A DNA stretch of 64,000 nt. Source: CALKJU01 sp046349355. Lineage in GTDB: Bacteria; Pseudomonadota; Alphaproteobacteria; Geminicoccales; Geminicoccaceae. This document shows, piece after piece, positions 46,100-54,284 of this stretch (the first letter of the stretch is position 1; each line of letters begins with the position of its first letter). The notes beneath the pieces are model-generated. The model was not told the origin of the DNA, did not search any database, and saw only the letters and a list, made by a program, of their open reading frames with translations. A program made the translations under genes and the position numbers. Location of the stretch: contig JAXMCM010000021.1 of NCBI GenBank assembly GCA_046349355.1, positions 124,001-188,000 of the forward strand. Reading direction: 5' to 3'.

Positions 46100-47251
46100 T
46101 CAGGCGGCGGCAAGGGTCTCGGCGAAGGCCCAGTCCAGCCAGCCGGTGAGGCATTCGAGGTCGGACGACTCGACGGTGGCACCGCCCCACAGGCGCAGGC
46201 CCGGCGGCGCGTCGCGATAGGCGGCGATGTCGTAGGCGACGCCCTCGGCGTCGAGCCGCTTCACCATCCGGGCGACGAAGGCGGCCTGTTCTTCGGCCGG
46301 CCGCGCCGCCACCCGCGGATCGACGATCCGCAGGCAGATCGAGGTGGAGGAGCGGATCGCCGGGTCGGCGGCGAGGAAGCCGGCCCAGCCGGTCCGCTCG
46401 ACCCAGCGCTCGATCACCGCGAGGTTGGCGCGGCTGCGCTCGACGAGGCCCGGCAGCCCGCCGATCCGCTCGGCCCAGCGCAGGCCGTCGAGGGCGTCCT
46501 CGACGGCGATCATCGAGGGCGTGTTGATGGTCTCGCCCTTGAACAGGCCCTCGCCGAGCCGGCCCTTGGCGGTGAGCCGGAACAGCTTGGGGATGGGCCA
46601 GGGCGGCGTGAAGCTCTCCAGCCGCTCGACAGCGCGCGGCGACAGCACGATCATGCCGTGCTGCGCCTCGCCGCCCAGCACCTTCTGCCAGGACCAGGTG
46701 GTCACATCGAGCTTGTCCCAGGGGAGCGGCATGGCGAAGGCGGCCGAGGTCGCGTCGCACAGCGTGAGCCCGGCGCGATCGTCGGCGATCCAGTCGCCGT
46801 CGGGGATCCTCACGCCGGAGGTGGTGCCGTTCCAGGTGAAGACGATGTCCCGCTCGGGGCTGGTCGCCGCGAGGTCAGGCAGCTGACCGTAGTCGGCCTT
46901 GATGATGCGCAGGTCGGCGAGCTTGAGCTGGCCCTTGATGTCCGACACCCAGCCGTCGCCGAAGCTCTCGAAGGCCACGGCATCGACGCCGCGCGCGCCC
47001 AGCAGGGTCCACATCGCCATCTCGAACGCGCCGGTGTCGGAGCCGGGGACGATGCCGATCCGGTAGTCGTCCGGAATGCCGAGGATGGCGCGCGAGCGCA
47101 GGATGACCTGGTTCAGCCGGTCCTTGGCGATGCCGGCGCGGTGCGAGCGGCCGACGAGGGCGCCCTCGAGCGCCGCCACCGACCAGCCCGGCCGCTTGGC
47201 CGTGGGGCCCGAGCCGAAGCCGGGATTGCGGGGTCGGGAAGCCGGTTGCAT
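46100..47251 (-). CDS. serC: Phosphoserine aminotransferase
   Basis: PLP enzyme converting 3-phosphohydroxypyruvate to phosphoserine, second step of serine synthesis. 383 residues of the alphaproteobacterial/Methanosarcina type. Marks: NPGFGSGPTAKRPGW at the N-terminus, GSDTGAFEMAMW, NGTTSGVRIPD, and the PLP lysine in TTWSWQKVLGGEAQHGM; RLWGGATVE at the C-terminus. ATG at 47251, followed by serA. A terminator for the gene upstream lies about 125-170 bases before the start, so serCA should have its own promoter in 47252-47375; I could not pick one. Confidence 0.95.
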   Translation of the reverse strand: MQPASRPRNPGFGSGPTAKRPGWSVAALEGALVGRSHRAGIAKDRLNQVILRSRAILGIPDDYRIGIVPGSDTGAFEMAMWTLLGARGVDAVAFESFGDGWVSDIKGQLKLADLRIIKADYGQLPDLAATSPERDIVFTWNGTTSGVRIPDGDWIADDRAGLTLCDATSAAFAMPLPWDKLDVTTWSWQKVLGGEAQHGMIVLSPRAVERLESFTPPWPIPKLFRLTAKGRLGEGLFKGETINTPSMIAVEDALDGLRWAERIGGLPGLVERSRANLAVIERWVERTGWAGFLAADPAIRSSTSICLRIVDPRVAARPAEEQAAFVARMVKRLDAEGVAYDIAAYRDAPPGLRLWGGATVESSDLECLTGWLDWAFAETLAAA

Positions 47252-47375
47252 GGGAATCCGCCAGGTCGTCGACGCCGGCGGAACCTAGTGGGATCGATAT
47301 TGCACCGCAATATCGCGAAAGCGGCTTTGCATGCCGCCTCTATCCGGATGGCGGGTTGGCTCGAGGCCCAGTGCA

Positions 47376-47421
47376 CCAAAAAGCAGCGACCCCCGCCGCG
47401 GGAGAACCCGCGACGGGGGTC
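47376..47421 (-). terminator. Rho-independent terminator of the GH26-like gene
   Basis: On the minus strand, a stem of 8 + 6 base pairs with one A-C mismatch (47388-47402 with 47407-47421) closes on a 4-base loop, read TTCT, and five T residues follow after five bases (47382-47378). It lies 17 bases beyond the stop of the secreted GH26-like gene and shields serC from read-through. Confidence 0.75.
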
Positions 47422-47437
47422 GACACGCCGGTCTGGC

Positions 47438-48703
47438 TCAGTACGACCGCATGATGTTGCGGTATGCGGCGGCCGCGTTCGGGTTCAGCGACTCCGGATA
47501 GATCTTGTAGAAGTCGGCATTGACGTTATCGCAATTGAAGTAGGCTTCGTAGCCGAGAGAACTGGTATTCTTCCTGCTGAACTCCAGCATCTTCTGGACA
47601 AAGAAGGGATTGTCGAAGCCTCCGGAGTTCTTCACGCCGTCGGCCACACCCCACTCGGCAATGGCGAGCTTCTTGCCATGGGCGCGAGCAAACTGGAGAT
47701 AGGTGCCGATGCCCTTGAGCCCGCCGGTCCTCCTCTCCCTTGCCATGTAGGCATTGTTCCAGGCGGTCTGGTTCGGGATCACCGGGAAGAAGTCATAGAT
47801 GAGGAGGCCGATCTGGTCGACATAGTCGTCGCCCGGATAAGCGAGCTCGATCGGATACCGGATCTCGTTGCTGCCGGATCGGGGCGTCCACTCGATCGTC
47901 ACGTTGGGGGCGGTCGACTTGATCTGGGTAACCGCGCGGCGGAAGCACGCCTTGTAGGGGCCGGGGTCCGTCGCACCGACGAACCACGAGGTCCAGGTGC
48001 CGTTCATTTCCCAGCCGAGGCGGATGATGGCGTCACCGCCCTCCACGCCGACGAGTGCCGAACCGATCTGACGGTAGTAGCTGTCGAACTGGCCGTTGGC
48101 GCATGCGGAGAAATTGCCGCGCTCGGACTTCGGCAGCAGCGCGACGCCGATGGAAGCGTGAGAGTTCCGCGACGCTCCGCGAACAGCGCCGCTCCCGGTA
48201 TGCGACAGGATCATCGACCAGCTGTCGCGACCTGCAAACAGGATCGTCACATCGAGATCGGCCTGCCGCCATTGCTCGAACGTGACGTTGTTGACCGTCC
48301 GGGCGCATGCCGCCCCTGAGCGCCATGGCAGCCCGGAACGGTTCACGAGCCTCGTGCCTGGCGCCTGGGCCGGGCCTGCAACCTTGACCGGCTCGGATAT
48401 CAGCGACATCGGCGCAGGGTCCGACGAGATCTCGTCGAGCCAATCGCTGCCGAAGGTGGAAGACATGGCCCGCGGCGACTCGATCTCGTCGGCCGAAACG
48501 GGGGCGAGGGTGAAGGTCGGTCCACCGAACTTCGCGTAAGGATCGGTGGCGACGTGATCGCTGGAAGCTGCCTGTGCGCCCGAGATCCAACTTCCCACGG
48601 CGACCAACAAGGCAGCGCTGACGGCAAGACTACGAACGGGGGTCTTTCGGGAAACCTGTGCGAACTTCGCGAGAGGGGACGTATCACTCGAACAAGCTGC
48701 CAT
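47438..48703 (-). CDS. Secreted glycoside hydrolase, GH26-like
   Basis: 421 residues from ATG 48703 (GAGAGG eight bases upstream; an upstream in-frame ATG adds 32 residues). Long signal peptide with hydrophobic core 24-42 and cleavage near AQA-AS at 45. An N-terminal low-complexity region of about 70 residues precedes a TIM-barrel-like domain from about 125. Likely catalytic pair of the GH26/clan A kind: acid/base E232 in RLGWEMNGTW and nucleophile E350 in LAIAEWGV; DQIGLLIYDFF matches the beta-6 strand. Acts on an extracellular beta-glycan (mannan or exopolysaccharide, unknown). The gene is less GC-rich than its neighbours and has its own terminator. Family call from motifs only. Confidence 0.75.
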   Translation of the reverse strand: MAACSSDTSPLAKFAQVSRKTPVRSLAVSAALLVAVGSWISGAQAASSDHVATDPYAKFGGPTFTLAPVSADEIESPRAMSSTFGSDWLDEISSDPAPMSLISEPVKVAGPAQAPGTRLVNRSGLPWRSGAACARTVNNVTFEQWRQADLDVTILFAGRDSWSMILSHTGSGAVRGASRNSHASIGVALLPKSERGNFSACANGQFDSYYRQIGSALVGVEGGDAIIRLGWEMNGTWTSWFVGATDPGPYKACFRRAVTQIKSTAPNVTIEWTPRSGSNEIRYPIELAYPGDDYVDQIGLLIYDFFPVIPNQTAWNNAYMARERRTGGLKGIGTYLQFARAHGKKLAIAEWGVADGVKNSGGFDNPFFVQKMLEFSRKNTSSLGYEAYFNCDNVNADFYKIYPESLNPNAAAAYRNIMRSY

Positions 48704-49038
48704 GCTTCGGACCTCTCGTGGTTGTTGTTGGAGAAGATCGAGCCCGCCGCCTCGGGGAAGCACGCAAGGATGCCCGTGATCTTCTCGGACCATTTGCATC
48801 GCGACCCCTCAAACACCGGACGACAAGCCACCTGGCGGGGCGGCTTTTTGATCGTGCTTTCGGGATCACAGACGCACTGGAATGCAGTTTCTTCCCACGC
48901 GGACCACAATTTGTCGGTTGGCATGTTGCGGGTGCGGGCATCCGCTGCCGTCGCCCTTCGCGGCCGGTGCGAGACGTCGCCTCGCCACCACGGATTCGTC
49001 ATGCTAAGGGGCGGCAGGTTAACGAATCGGGTAGTCGC
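48704..49038. other. Divergent intergenic region between the GH26-like gene and ispH
   Basis: 335 bases with no gene I can support. Contains moderately AT-rich patches expected of promoters for both flanking genes. A small imperfect hairpin (AAGCC 48825-48829 with GGCTT 48842-48846) is followed by TTTTT on the plus strand, which would look like a weak terminator or attenuator ahead of ispH. Frames through the region are not protein-like. Confidence 0.35.
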
Positions 49039-50001
49039 GTGCCGCGCGAAGCGCCTCCGCCCCTGACCATCCTCCTGGCGAGCCCGCGGGGTTTCTGCGC
49101 CGGCGTCGAGCGGGCCATCGCCATCGTCAAGGAGGCCCTGCGCCAGAACGGCCCGCCCGTCTACGTGCGGCACGAGATCGTGCATAACCGGTACGTCGTC
49201 GAGGAACTCCGCGCGATGGGTGCCGTCTTCGTCGACGAGCTCGACGAGGTGCCCGACGACGGCATCGTGGTGTTCTCCGCGCACGGTGTGCCCAAGGCGA
49301 TTCCGGCCGAGGCGCGGCGCCGTCGCCTGGTCTACGCCGATGCCACCTGCCCGCTCGTCAGCAAGGTCCACCGCGAGGTCGAGCACCATGTCGGCGCCGG
49401 CCGCACCGTGTTGCTGATCGGCCACGCGGGCCATCCCGAGGTCGTCGGCACGATGGGCCAGGTCGCCGATGGCAGCGTGCTGCTCGTCGAGGATACGGCC
49501 CAGGCCGAGGCCGTCGTCGTGGCCGACCCGACGCAGCTCGCCTACTCGACGCAGACGACGCTCTCGGTGGCCGACACCGCCGACGTCGTCGAGGTGCTGA
49601 AGCGGCGTTTCCCGGCGATCCACGGGCCGCGCGGCGAGGACATCTGCTACGCCACCTCGAACCGCCAGCGCGCCGTCGCCGCCGTTGCCGCCGGTGCCGA
49701 CCTCGTCCTCGTCGTCGGCTCGCCCAACTCGTCGAACTCGCGACGCCTCGTCGAGGTGGCGACCCAGGCCGGCTGCCCGCGCGCGGCCCTCATCGACGGC
49801 GCCGCCCACATCGACTGGACGATGCTCGAGGGGGTCCGCCGGCTCGGCCTGAGCGCCGGTGCGTCGGCGCCGGAGCTGCTGGTGGACCAGGTCATCGACG
49901 CCTGCCGCGAGCGGTTCACGGTCAGCGTCGAGCCGGTCAAGGTGGTGGACGAGTCGGTGTACTTCCGCGCCCCGCCGCCGCCCCTGCGCCGCAGCGCCTG
50001 A
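49039..50001 (+). CDS. ispH: 4-hydroxy-3-methylbut-2-enyl diphosphate reductase
   Basis: Last enzyme of the non-mevalonate isoprenoid pathway, an iron-sulfur protein. 320 residues. The three cluster cysteines lie in GFCAGVERA (C20), YADATCPLVSKVH, and EDICYATSNRQ; substrate-binding SPNSSNS is intact. GTG at 49039 is used because family similarity begins there and no ATG is available in frame nearby. ispH-thrB-rnhA is a conserved alphaproteobacterial order, here only 13 bases to thrB. Confidence 0.95.
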   Translation: MPREAPPPLTILLASPRGFCAGVERAIAIVKEALRQNGPPVYVRHEIVHNRYVVEELRAMGAVFVDELDEVPDDGIVVFSAHGVPKAIPAEARRRRLVYADATCPLVSKVHREVEHHVGAGRTVLLIGHAGHPEVVGTMGQVADGSVLLVEDTAQAEAVVVADPTQLAYSTQTTLSVADTADVVEVLKRRFPAIHGPRGEDICYATSNRQRAVAAVAAGADLVLVVGSPNSSNSRRLVEVATQAGCPRAALIDGAAHIDWTMLEGVRRLGLSAGASAPELLVDQVIDACRERFTVSVEPVKVVDESVYFRAPPPPLRRSA

Positions 50002-50014
50002 GCCGGCGACACCG

Positions 50015-50977
50015 ATGGCCGTCTACACCGAGGTCTCCGAGGCCGAGCTTCGCCATCACCTGGCCGCCTACGACATCGGCGAGCTGCGCGGCTACGCCGG
50101 CATCAAGGCCGGCGTCGAGAACTCGAACTACCGGCTCGACACCAGCGCCGGTCGCTTCATCCTGACGATCTACGAGAAGCGGGTGGCGCCGGCGGACCTG
50201 CCCTTCTTCCTCGGCCTGATGCGCCACCTGGCGATGCACGGCCAGCCCTGTCCGCTGCCGGTCGAGGGCCGCGACGGCCACGCGCTGCGCGAGCTCAAGG
50301 GCAAGCCCGCCGCCATCGTCACCTTCCTCGACGGCCGCGAGGCCGAGGCGGTGACCCCGGCGCACTGCGAGGGGCTGGGCGAGGCCCTGGCGGCCCTGCA
50401 CGGGGCCGGCAGCGGCTTCACCGTGCGGCGGGCCAACGCGCTGTCCTTCGCCGGCTGGCATGCGCTCCTCGCCGGCTGCCGGGGCAAGGCCGACAGCGTC
50501 GAGCGCGGGCTCGAGCGCGAGATCGAGACCGAGCTCGCCGACCTCGCCCGGCTGTGGCCCGAGGACCTGCCGGAAGGTGTCATCCACGCCGACCTGTTTC
50601 CCGACAACGTGTTCTTCGCCGGGCCGCGGGTCACCGGCCTCATCGACTTCTACTTCGCCTGCAACGACCTGCTCGCCTACGACGTGGCGATCTGCCTGAA
50701 CGCCTGGTGCTTCGAGGCCGACGGCGCGTTCAGCCTCGCCCGGTCGCGGGCCCTGCTGCGCGGCTACAACCGCCTGCGGCCGCTGAGCCGGGCGGAGACG
50801 GCGGCCCTGCCGGTGCTGTGCCGCGGCTCGGCGCTGCGCTTCCTGATGACCCGCCTCTACGACTGGCTGCACCAGGTCGAGGGCGCCCTGGTGCAGCCCA
50901 AGGATCCGGTCGAGTACCTGCGCAAGATGCGCTTCCACCGGCACGTCGCCGGGGCCGGGGACTATGGCGCAGCCTGA
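50015..50977 (+). CDS. thrB: Homoserine kinase (APH-fold, ThrB type II)
   Basis: Phosphorylates homoserine to O-phosphohomoserine for thrC (17.1-18.5 kb). 320 residues of the aminoglycoside-phosphotransferase fold rather than the GHMP kinase. Conserved parts: MAVYTEVSEAELRHHLAAYDIG start, GVENSNYRL, the catalytic loop GVIHADLFPDNVFF, and the metal-binding LIDFYFACNDLLAYDVAICLNAWCF. The 3' end overlaps rnhA by 14 bases. Confidence 0.96.
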   Translation: MAVYTEVSEAELRHHLAAYDIGELRGYAGIKAGVENSNYRLDTSAGRFILTIYEKRVAPADLPFFLGLMRHLAMHGQPCPLPVEGRDGHALRELKGKPAAIVTFLDGREAEAVTPAHCEGLGEALAALHGAGSGFTVRRANALSFAGWHALLAGCRGKADSVERGLEREIETELADLARLWPEDLPEGVIHADLFPDNVFFAGPRVTGLIDFYFACNDLLAYDVAICLNAWCFEADGAFSLARSRALLRGYNRLRPLSRAETAALPVLCRGSALRFLMTRLYDWLHQVEGALVQPKDPVEYLRKMRFHRHVAGAGDYGAA

Positions 50978-51446
50978 CGAGGATCTCGTCGTCATCCACA
51001 CCGACGGGGCGTGCTCGGGCAATCCGGGGCCCGGCGGCTGGGCGGCGGTGCTGAGCTGGAAGGGCCACGAGCGCGAGCTCAGCGGCGGCGAGCCGGCCAG
51101 CACCAACAACCGCATGGAGCTGATGGCCGCGATCATGGCGCTCGAGACGCTGAAGCGGCCGATGCGCGTGCGGCTGGTGACCGACAGCGCCTACCTGCGC
51201 AACGGCATCACCAAGTGGCTGGCCGGGTGGAAGGCCAAGGGCTGGAAGACGGCCGACAAGAAGCCGGTGATGAACCAGGCGCTGTGGGAGCGCCTCGAGG
51301 CCGCGGCGAAGCCGCACCGGATCGAATGGGCCTGGACCAAGGGCCATGCCGGCGACCCGGCCAACGAGCGGGCCGATGCGCTGGCCCGGGCGGCGGTGAA
51401 GCTGGCGGGCGGGCGTCCGCCGGAGCCGACGCCCGCCACCGGTTGA
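50964..51446 (+). CDS. rnhA: Ribonuclease HI
   Basis: Degrades the RNA of RNA-DNA hybrids. 160 residues. Catalytic acidic residues are present: D14 in HTDGACSGNPGPGGW, E in NNRMELMA, D in VTDSAYL, and the C-terminal D in NERADALAR; the basic handle GWKTADKKPVMNQALW is retained. The start ATG lies inside the end of thrB. Convergent with the peroxiredoxin gene, ten bases apart. Confidence 0.97.
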   Translation: MAQPDEDLVVIHTDGACSGNPGPGGWAAVLSWKGHERELSGGEPASTNNRMELMAAIMALETLKRPMRVRLVTDSAYLRNGITKWLAGWKAKGWKTADKKPVMNQALWERLEAAAKPHRIEWAWTKGHAGDPANERADALARAAVKLAGGRPPEPTPATG

Positions 51447-51456
51447 GGCTGGCGGC

Positions 51457-51942
51457 TCAGAGCGCCTTGAGGATGCCGTCGGCGCCGGAGACCTCCATGA
51501 CGCCGGGGCTGGCCTCGACGTTGATGGCCTTCACCACGCCGTCCTTGACCAGCATCGAGTAGCGCTTCGAGCGGGTGCCGAGGCCGAAGCCCGAGCCGTC
51601 GAAGTCCATGCCGATGGCCTTGGTGAAGGTGCCGTTGCCGTCGGACAGCATCGTCACCTTGCCCTCGGCGGCGTTCTGCTTGCACCAGGCATCGAGTACG
51701 AAGGCGTCGTTGACCGCGACGCAGGCCACGGTGTCGACACCCTTGGCCTTCAGCGCGTCGAGGTTCTCGACGAAGCTCGGCAGGTGGCGGGCGCTGCAGG
51801 TCGGGGTGAAGGCGCCGGGCACGGCGAACAGCGCCACGGTCTTGCCGGCGGTCAGCTGCTCGGTGGTGAGATCGGCGAGACCGTCCGGGGTCTTCACCTT
51901 GAAGGTCGTCGCCGGCAGCTTGTCGCCAACCGCGATGGTCAT
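51457..51942 (-). CDS. Peroxiredoxin (Prx5-type, AhpC/TSA redoxin)
   Basis: 161-residue thiol peroxidase that reduces H2O2 or organic peroxides, probably with glutathione/glutaredoxin. The peroxidatic cysteine is C49 in VPGAFTPTCSARHLP, and the downstream arginine lies in GLGTRSKRYSMLV. The length and VKTPDGLADLTTEQL start are typical of bacterial Prx5. A peroxiredoxin beside rnhA is a common alphaproteobacterial arrangement. Confidence 0.94.
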   Translation of the reverse strand: MTIAVGDKLPATTFKVKTPDGLADLTTEQLTAGKTVALFAVPGAFTPTCSARHLPSFVENLDALKAKGVDTVACVAVNDAFVLDAWCKQNAAEGKVTMLSDGNGTFTKAIGMDFDGSGFGLGTRSKRYSMLVKDGVVKAINVEASPGVMEVSGADGILKAL

Positions 51943-52158
51943 GACGTGTCTCCTCCGCTGGGGATGCCGGGCATTCCGCCATCAGGCGAAGGGGCCGGCG
52001 GGTTGTGGAACGGGCTCGGGCGGCCTCCCGGGGCCGGCGCGCCCGATAGATGGCACCGCGCACGCCGTCCCGCAACGCCGCCCGGTGCGTAGCCCGCGGG
52101 CACGGAACGTCGGGCGGTCGGGCTTGTTGCCCTCGTCGTGAGCCTCTATGTCTTGGCC

Positions 52159-52734
52159 ATGACGGCAAGCCGCGAGCAGGACAGCCCGTTGACCGGCATG
52201 CTGCTGGTCGCCATGCCCAGCATGCCCGACCCGCGCTTCGCCCGGTCGGTCATCTATCTCTGCGTGCACTCGGCCGACGGTGCCATGGGCCTCGTCGTCA
52301 ACCAGCTGGTCGAGAACGTCACGCTGCCGACGGTGATCGACCAGCTCGGCATCGAGACCAAGGCGCTGGGCAAGGACGATCCGGTGCATTTCGGCGGGCC
52401 GGTCGAGACCAGCCGCGGCTTCGTCCTGCACAGCCCCGACTACGTCCTCGAGTCCACCCTGGTCATCGACGACGCGTTCGCGCTGACCGCCACGGTCGAC
52501 GTGCTGAAGGCCATTGCCAGCGGCGAGGGTCCGCGGCGGCGGGTCTTCGCGCTCGGCTACGCGGGCTGGGGCGCCGGCCAGCTCGACCAGGAGATCCAGG
52601 ACAATGGCTGGCTGCTCGTGCCGGCCGACCAGGACCTCGTCTTCTCCTCGGACAACGAGGCCAAGTGGAACCGGGCGCTGGCGAAGATCGGGGTGAACCC
52701 GAGCCTGCTGTCGAGCGCCGCCGGGCACGCCTGA
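52159..52734 (+). CDS. YqgE/AlgH family protein (UPF0301)
   Basis: 191 residues from ATG 52159; GTG 52138 in frame would add seven residues and no strong ribosome-binding site favours either. Family marks: LTGMLLVAMPSMPDPRFARSVIYLCVHS, GAMGLVVNQ, FGGPVETSRGFVLH, and YAGWGAGQLDQEIQDNGWL. The molecular function is unknown; in Pseudomonas the homologue AlgH affects alginate regulation. It is convergent with the methyltransferase gene, one base apart. Confidence 0.93.
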   Translation: MTASREQDSPLTGMLLVAMPSMPDPRFARSVIYLCVHSADGAMGLVVNQLVENVTLPTVIDQLGIETKALGKDDPVHFGGPVETSRGFVLHSPDYVLESTLVIDDAFALTATVDVLKAIASGEGPRRRVFALGYAGWGAGQLDQEIQDNGWLLVPADQDLVFSSDNEAKWNRALAKIGVNPSLLSSAAGHA

Positions 52735-52735
52735 G

Positions 52736-53554
52736 TCAGGCCTTCCGGCAGACCGCCTCGATCAGCGCGATCCGGCCTTCCGCGAGGTTGCGGGCCTGGT
52801 TCTCGGCCATGGCCGGATAGTCGTCGCCAAGGAGCAGGTGCGGCCCGAGCGGCGGCAGGCCGCGCTGGCGCATGCTGGCGATCCTCGCCGCGAACCACGT
52901 GGTCCCCGCCGCCGTCACGTCGCGCCAGCTCTCGATCTCGAAGCCGGCCTCGAGGAGCTGGCGGCGGAGCTCGTCGGGGGTCACCAGATGGCTGATCGAC
53001 GGCTCGCGCGCCCAGGGCACCGGGAACAGCACCGGTCCTCCAGGGCCCTGCTGCACGTCGTGCAGCGCGAACCGGCCGCCCGGCCGCAGCACCCGGCGGA
53101 CCTCGGCGTAGACTCTGGCCTTGTCCGGCACGTTCATCACCGCATGCTGCGTCCACGCGGCATCGAAGCTGGCGTCGGCGAAGGGCAGGGCGGTCGCGTC
53201 GCCCTGCCGGAACGCGACCCGGTCGCCGAGTCCGACCCATCCGGACAGCTCCCGGGCCGCCTGCACGTAGGCCTCGGTCAGGTCGATCCCGGTGACGTGG
53301 CAGCCCCGGGTCAGGGCAAGCAGCCGGGCCGCCCCGCCGAGGCCGCAGCCGACATCGAGGACCCGGGCGCCTGCGGCCGGCGCCAGCGCTGCCGCCAGCT
53401 CCAGGGTCGCGGCCCGGCCGCGGACGTGGAACTCGTCGACGCCGGCCAGGTCCTCCGGCTGGAGCTGTCCTGGCTCCTTGCCGGCCTGCAGCAGGCCGGC
53501 CCGGATCGCCTCGACCAGCGCCGCGCGCTCGTAGTGACGGCGCAGCCGATCCGT
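52736..53554 (-). CDS. Class I SAM-dependent methyltransferase (non-canonical ACG start)
   Basis: About 272 residues. Motif I VLDVGCGLGGAARLLA, motif post-I VTGIDLTEAYVQAA, DATALPFADASFDAAWTQHAVMNV and VLRPGGRFALHDV place it with the UbiE/glycine-sarcosine-type methyltransferases; the substrate is unknown. N-terminal sequence HYERAALVEAIRAGLLQAGKEPGQLQPEDLAGVDEFHVRGR is also conserved in this group, so the start must lie just before it. There is no ATG, GTG or TTG there; ACG at 53554, eight bases after GGAG, is the best candidate (a CTG follows at 53545). Third gene of a leftward operon after the RraA-like gene, whose stop is 17 bases upstream. Confidence 0.85.
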   Translation of the reverse strand, partial: TDRLRRHYERAALVEAIRAGLLQAGKEPGQLQPEDLAGVDEFHVRGRAATLELAAALAPAAGARVLDVGCGLGGAARLLALTRGCHVTGIDLTEAYVQAARELSGWVGLGDRVAFRQGDATALPFADASFDAAWTQHAVMNVPDKARVYAEVRRVLRPGGRFALHDVQQGPGGPVLFPVPWAREPSISHLVTPDELRRQLLEAGFEIESWRDVTAAGTTWFAARIASMRQRGLPPLGPHLLLGDDYPAMAENQARNLAEGRIALIEAVCRKA

Positions 53555-53571
53555 CGCGGTCGCTCCGCCCG

Positions 53572-54270
53572 CTAGTGGATGTCCTCGGCCTCGGCGAAGG
53601 CGGCGCGCAGATGGTCGAGGGTGAACTCGCCGCTGCGGGCGACGCGCAGGAGCGGCGCCTCGCGGCGGCTGCACAGGTCGATCGCCGCCGGCAGCTGCTC
53701 GACCACGATCAGCGGGATCACCACGGCGCCATGCTTGTCGGCATGGATCAGGTCGTCGTGCGCCACCTTCATGCCATGGACCTCGACCGGCTCGCCGTAG
53801 CCCTCGAGGTGGACGAAGGCGTGGCTGGGCCCGAGGCAGCCGGCGAGCAGCTGGAACTCGGTGGCGATCATGTCGAGGTCGCGGATCGAGCCGTTGGTGA
53901 TGCAGCCCTTGGCCCCCAGCGCCTTGTGCACGGCGGTGTGGACCTCGCCCCAGAAGGCGCCGTAGCCCGGCGTCGGGTCGACGTCCTGCAGCACGACGAT
54001 CGACGGCAGCGGCTGCCGGTTGACGTACTCGTAGTAGGACAGGCGCAGCGCCTTGGCGTCGGCCGCGCTCATCGTCCCCGGCTTGACGGCGCTGATCGTG
54101 CCGGTGCGGGCGAAGCCGACGATCGGCGCCATCGCCGGGAAGGCGGTGACGAACGGCTTCGTCGTGTAGCCGTGGCCGCGCCGCTCCGGCGCCACCAGCT
54201 CCAGCGCGTTGCAGATGGTCGGCGTGTCGAATGCCGCGAGATGCTCGAGGAGCTTGGAATCGACGGTCAT
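53572..54270 (-). CDS. RraA-family protein (aldolase/demethylmenaquinone methyltransferase-like)
   Basis: 232 residues of the RraA/HMG-aldolase fold. Core: FWGEVHTAVHKALGAKGCITNGSIRDLDMI, keeping the Arg-Asp pair that in HMG/CHA aldolases binds metal and pyruvate. Many such genes are misnamed RNase E inhibitor; a catabolic lyase or decarboxylase acting on a 2-oxo-dicarboxylate is more likely in this operon. ATG at 54270, 14 bases after the LDH2-like dehydrogenase gene. Confidence 0.86.
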   Translation of the reverse strand: MTVDSKLLEHLAAFDTPTICNALELVAPERRGHGYTTKPFVTAFPAMAPIVGFARTGTISAVKPGTMSAADAKALRLSYYEYVNRQPLPSIVVLQDVDPTPGYGAFWGEVHTAVHKALGAKGCITNGSIRDLDMIATEFQLLAGCLGPSHAFVHLEGYGEPVEVHGMKVAHDDLIHADKHGAVVIPLIVVEQLPAAIDLCSRREAPLLRVARSGEFTLDHLRAAFAEAEDIH

Positions 54271-54284
54271 GGGGTTCCGGTCTT

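Noticed and set aside
44511..46220. Long plus-strand open frame opposite serA
   Set aside because: Gly/Asp/Leu/Val-rich shadow of the serA codons; no ribosome-binding site or motif.
48825..48849. Intrinsic terminator or attenuator in front of ispH
   Set aside because: Only five outer pairs with an internal mismatch before the T-run; noted as weak structure, not annotated as a terminator.
53572..54270. Regulator of RNase E activity (RraA) as a literal function
   Set aside because: The retained Arg-Asp site and the operon with a hydroxyacid dehydrogenase favour an aldolase-like enzyme; the name reflects fold only.
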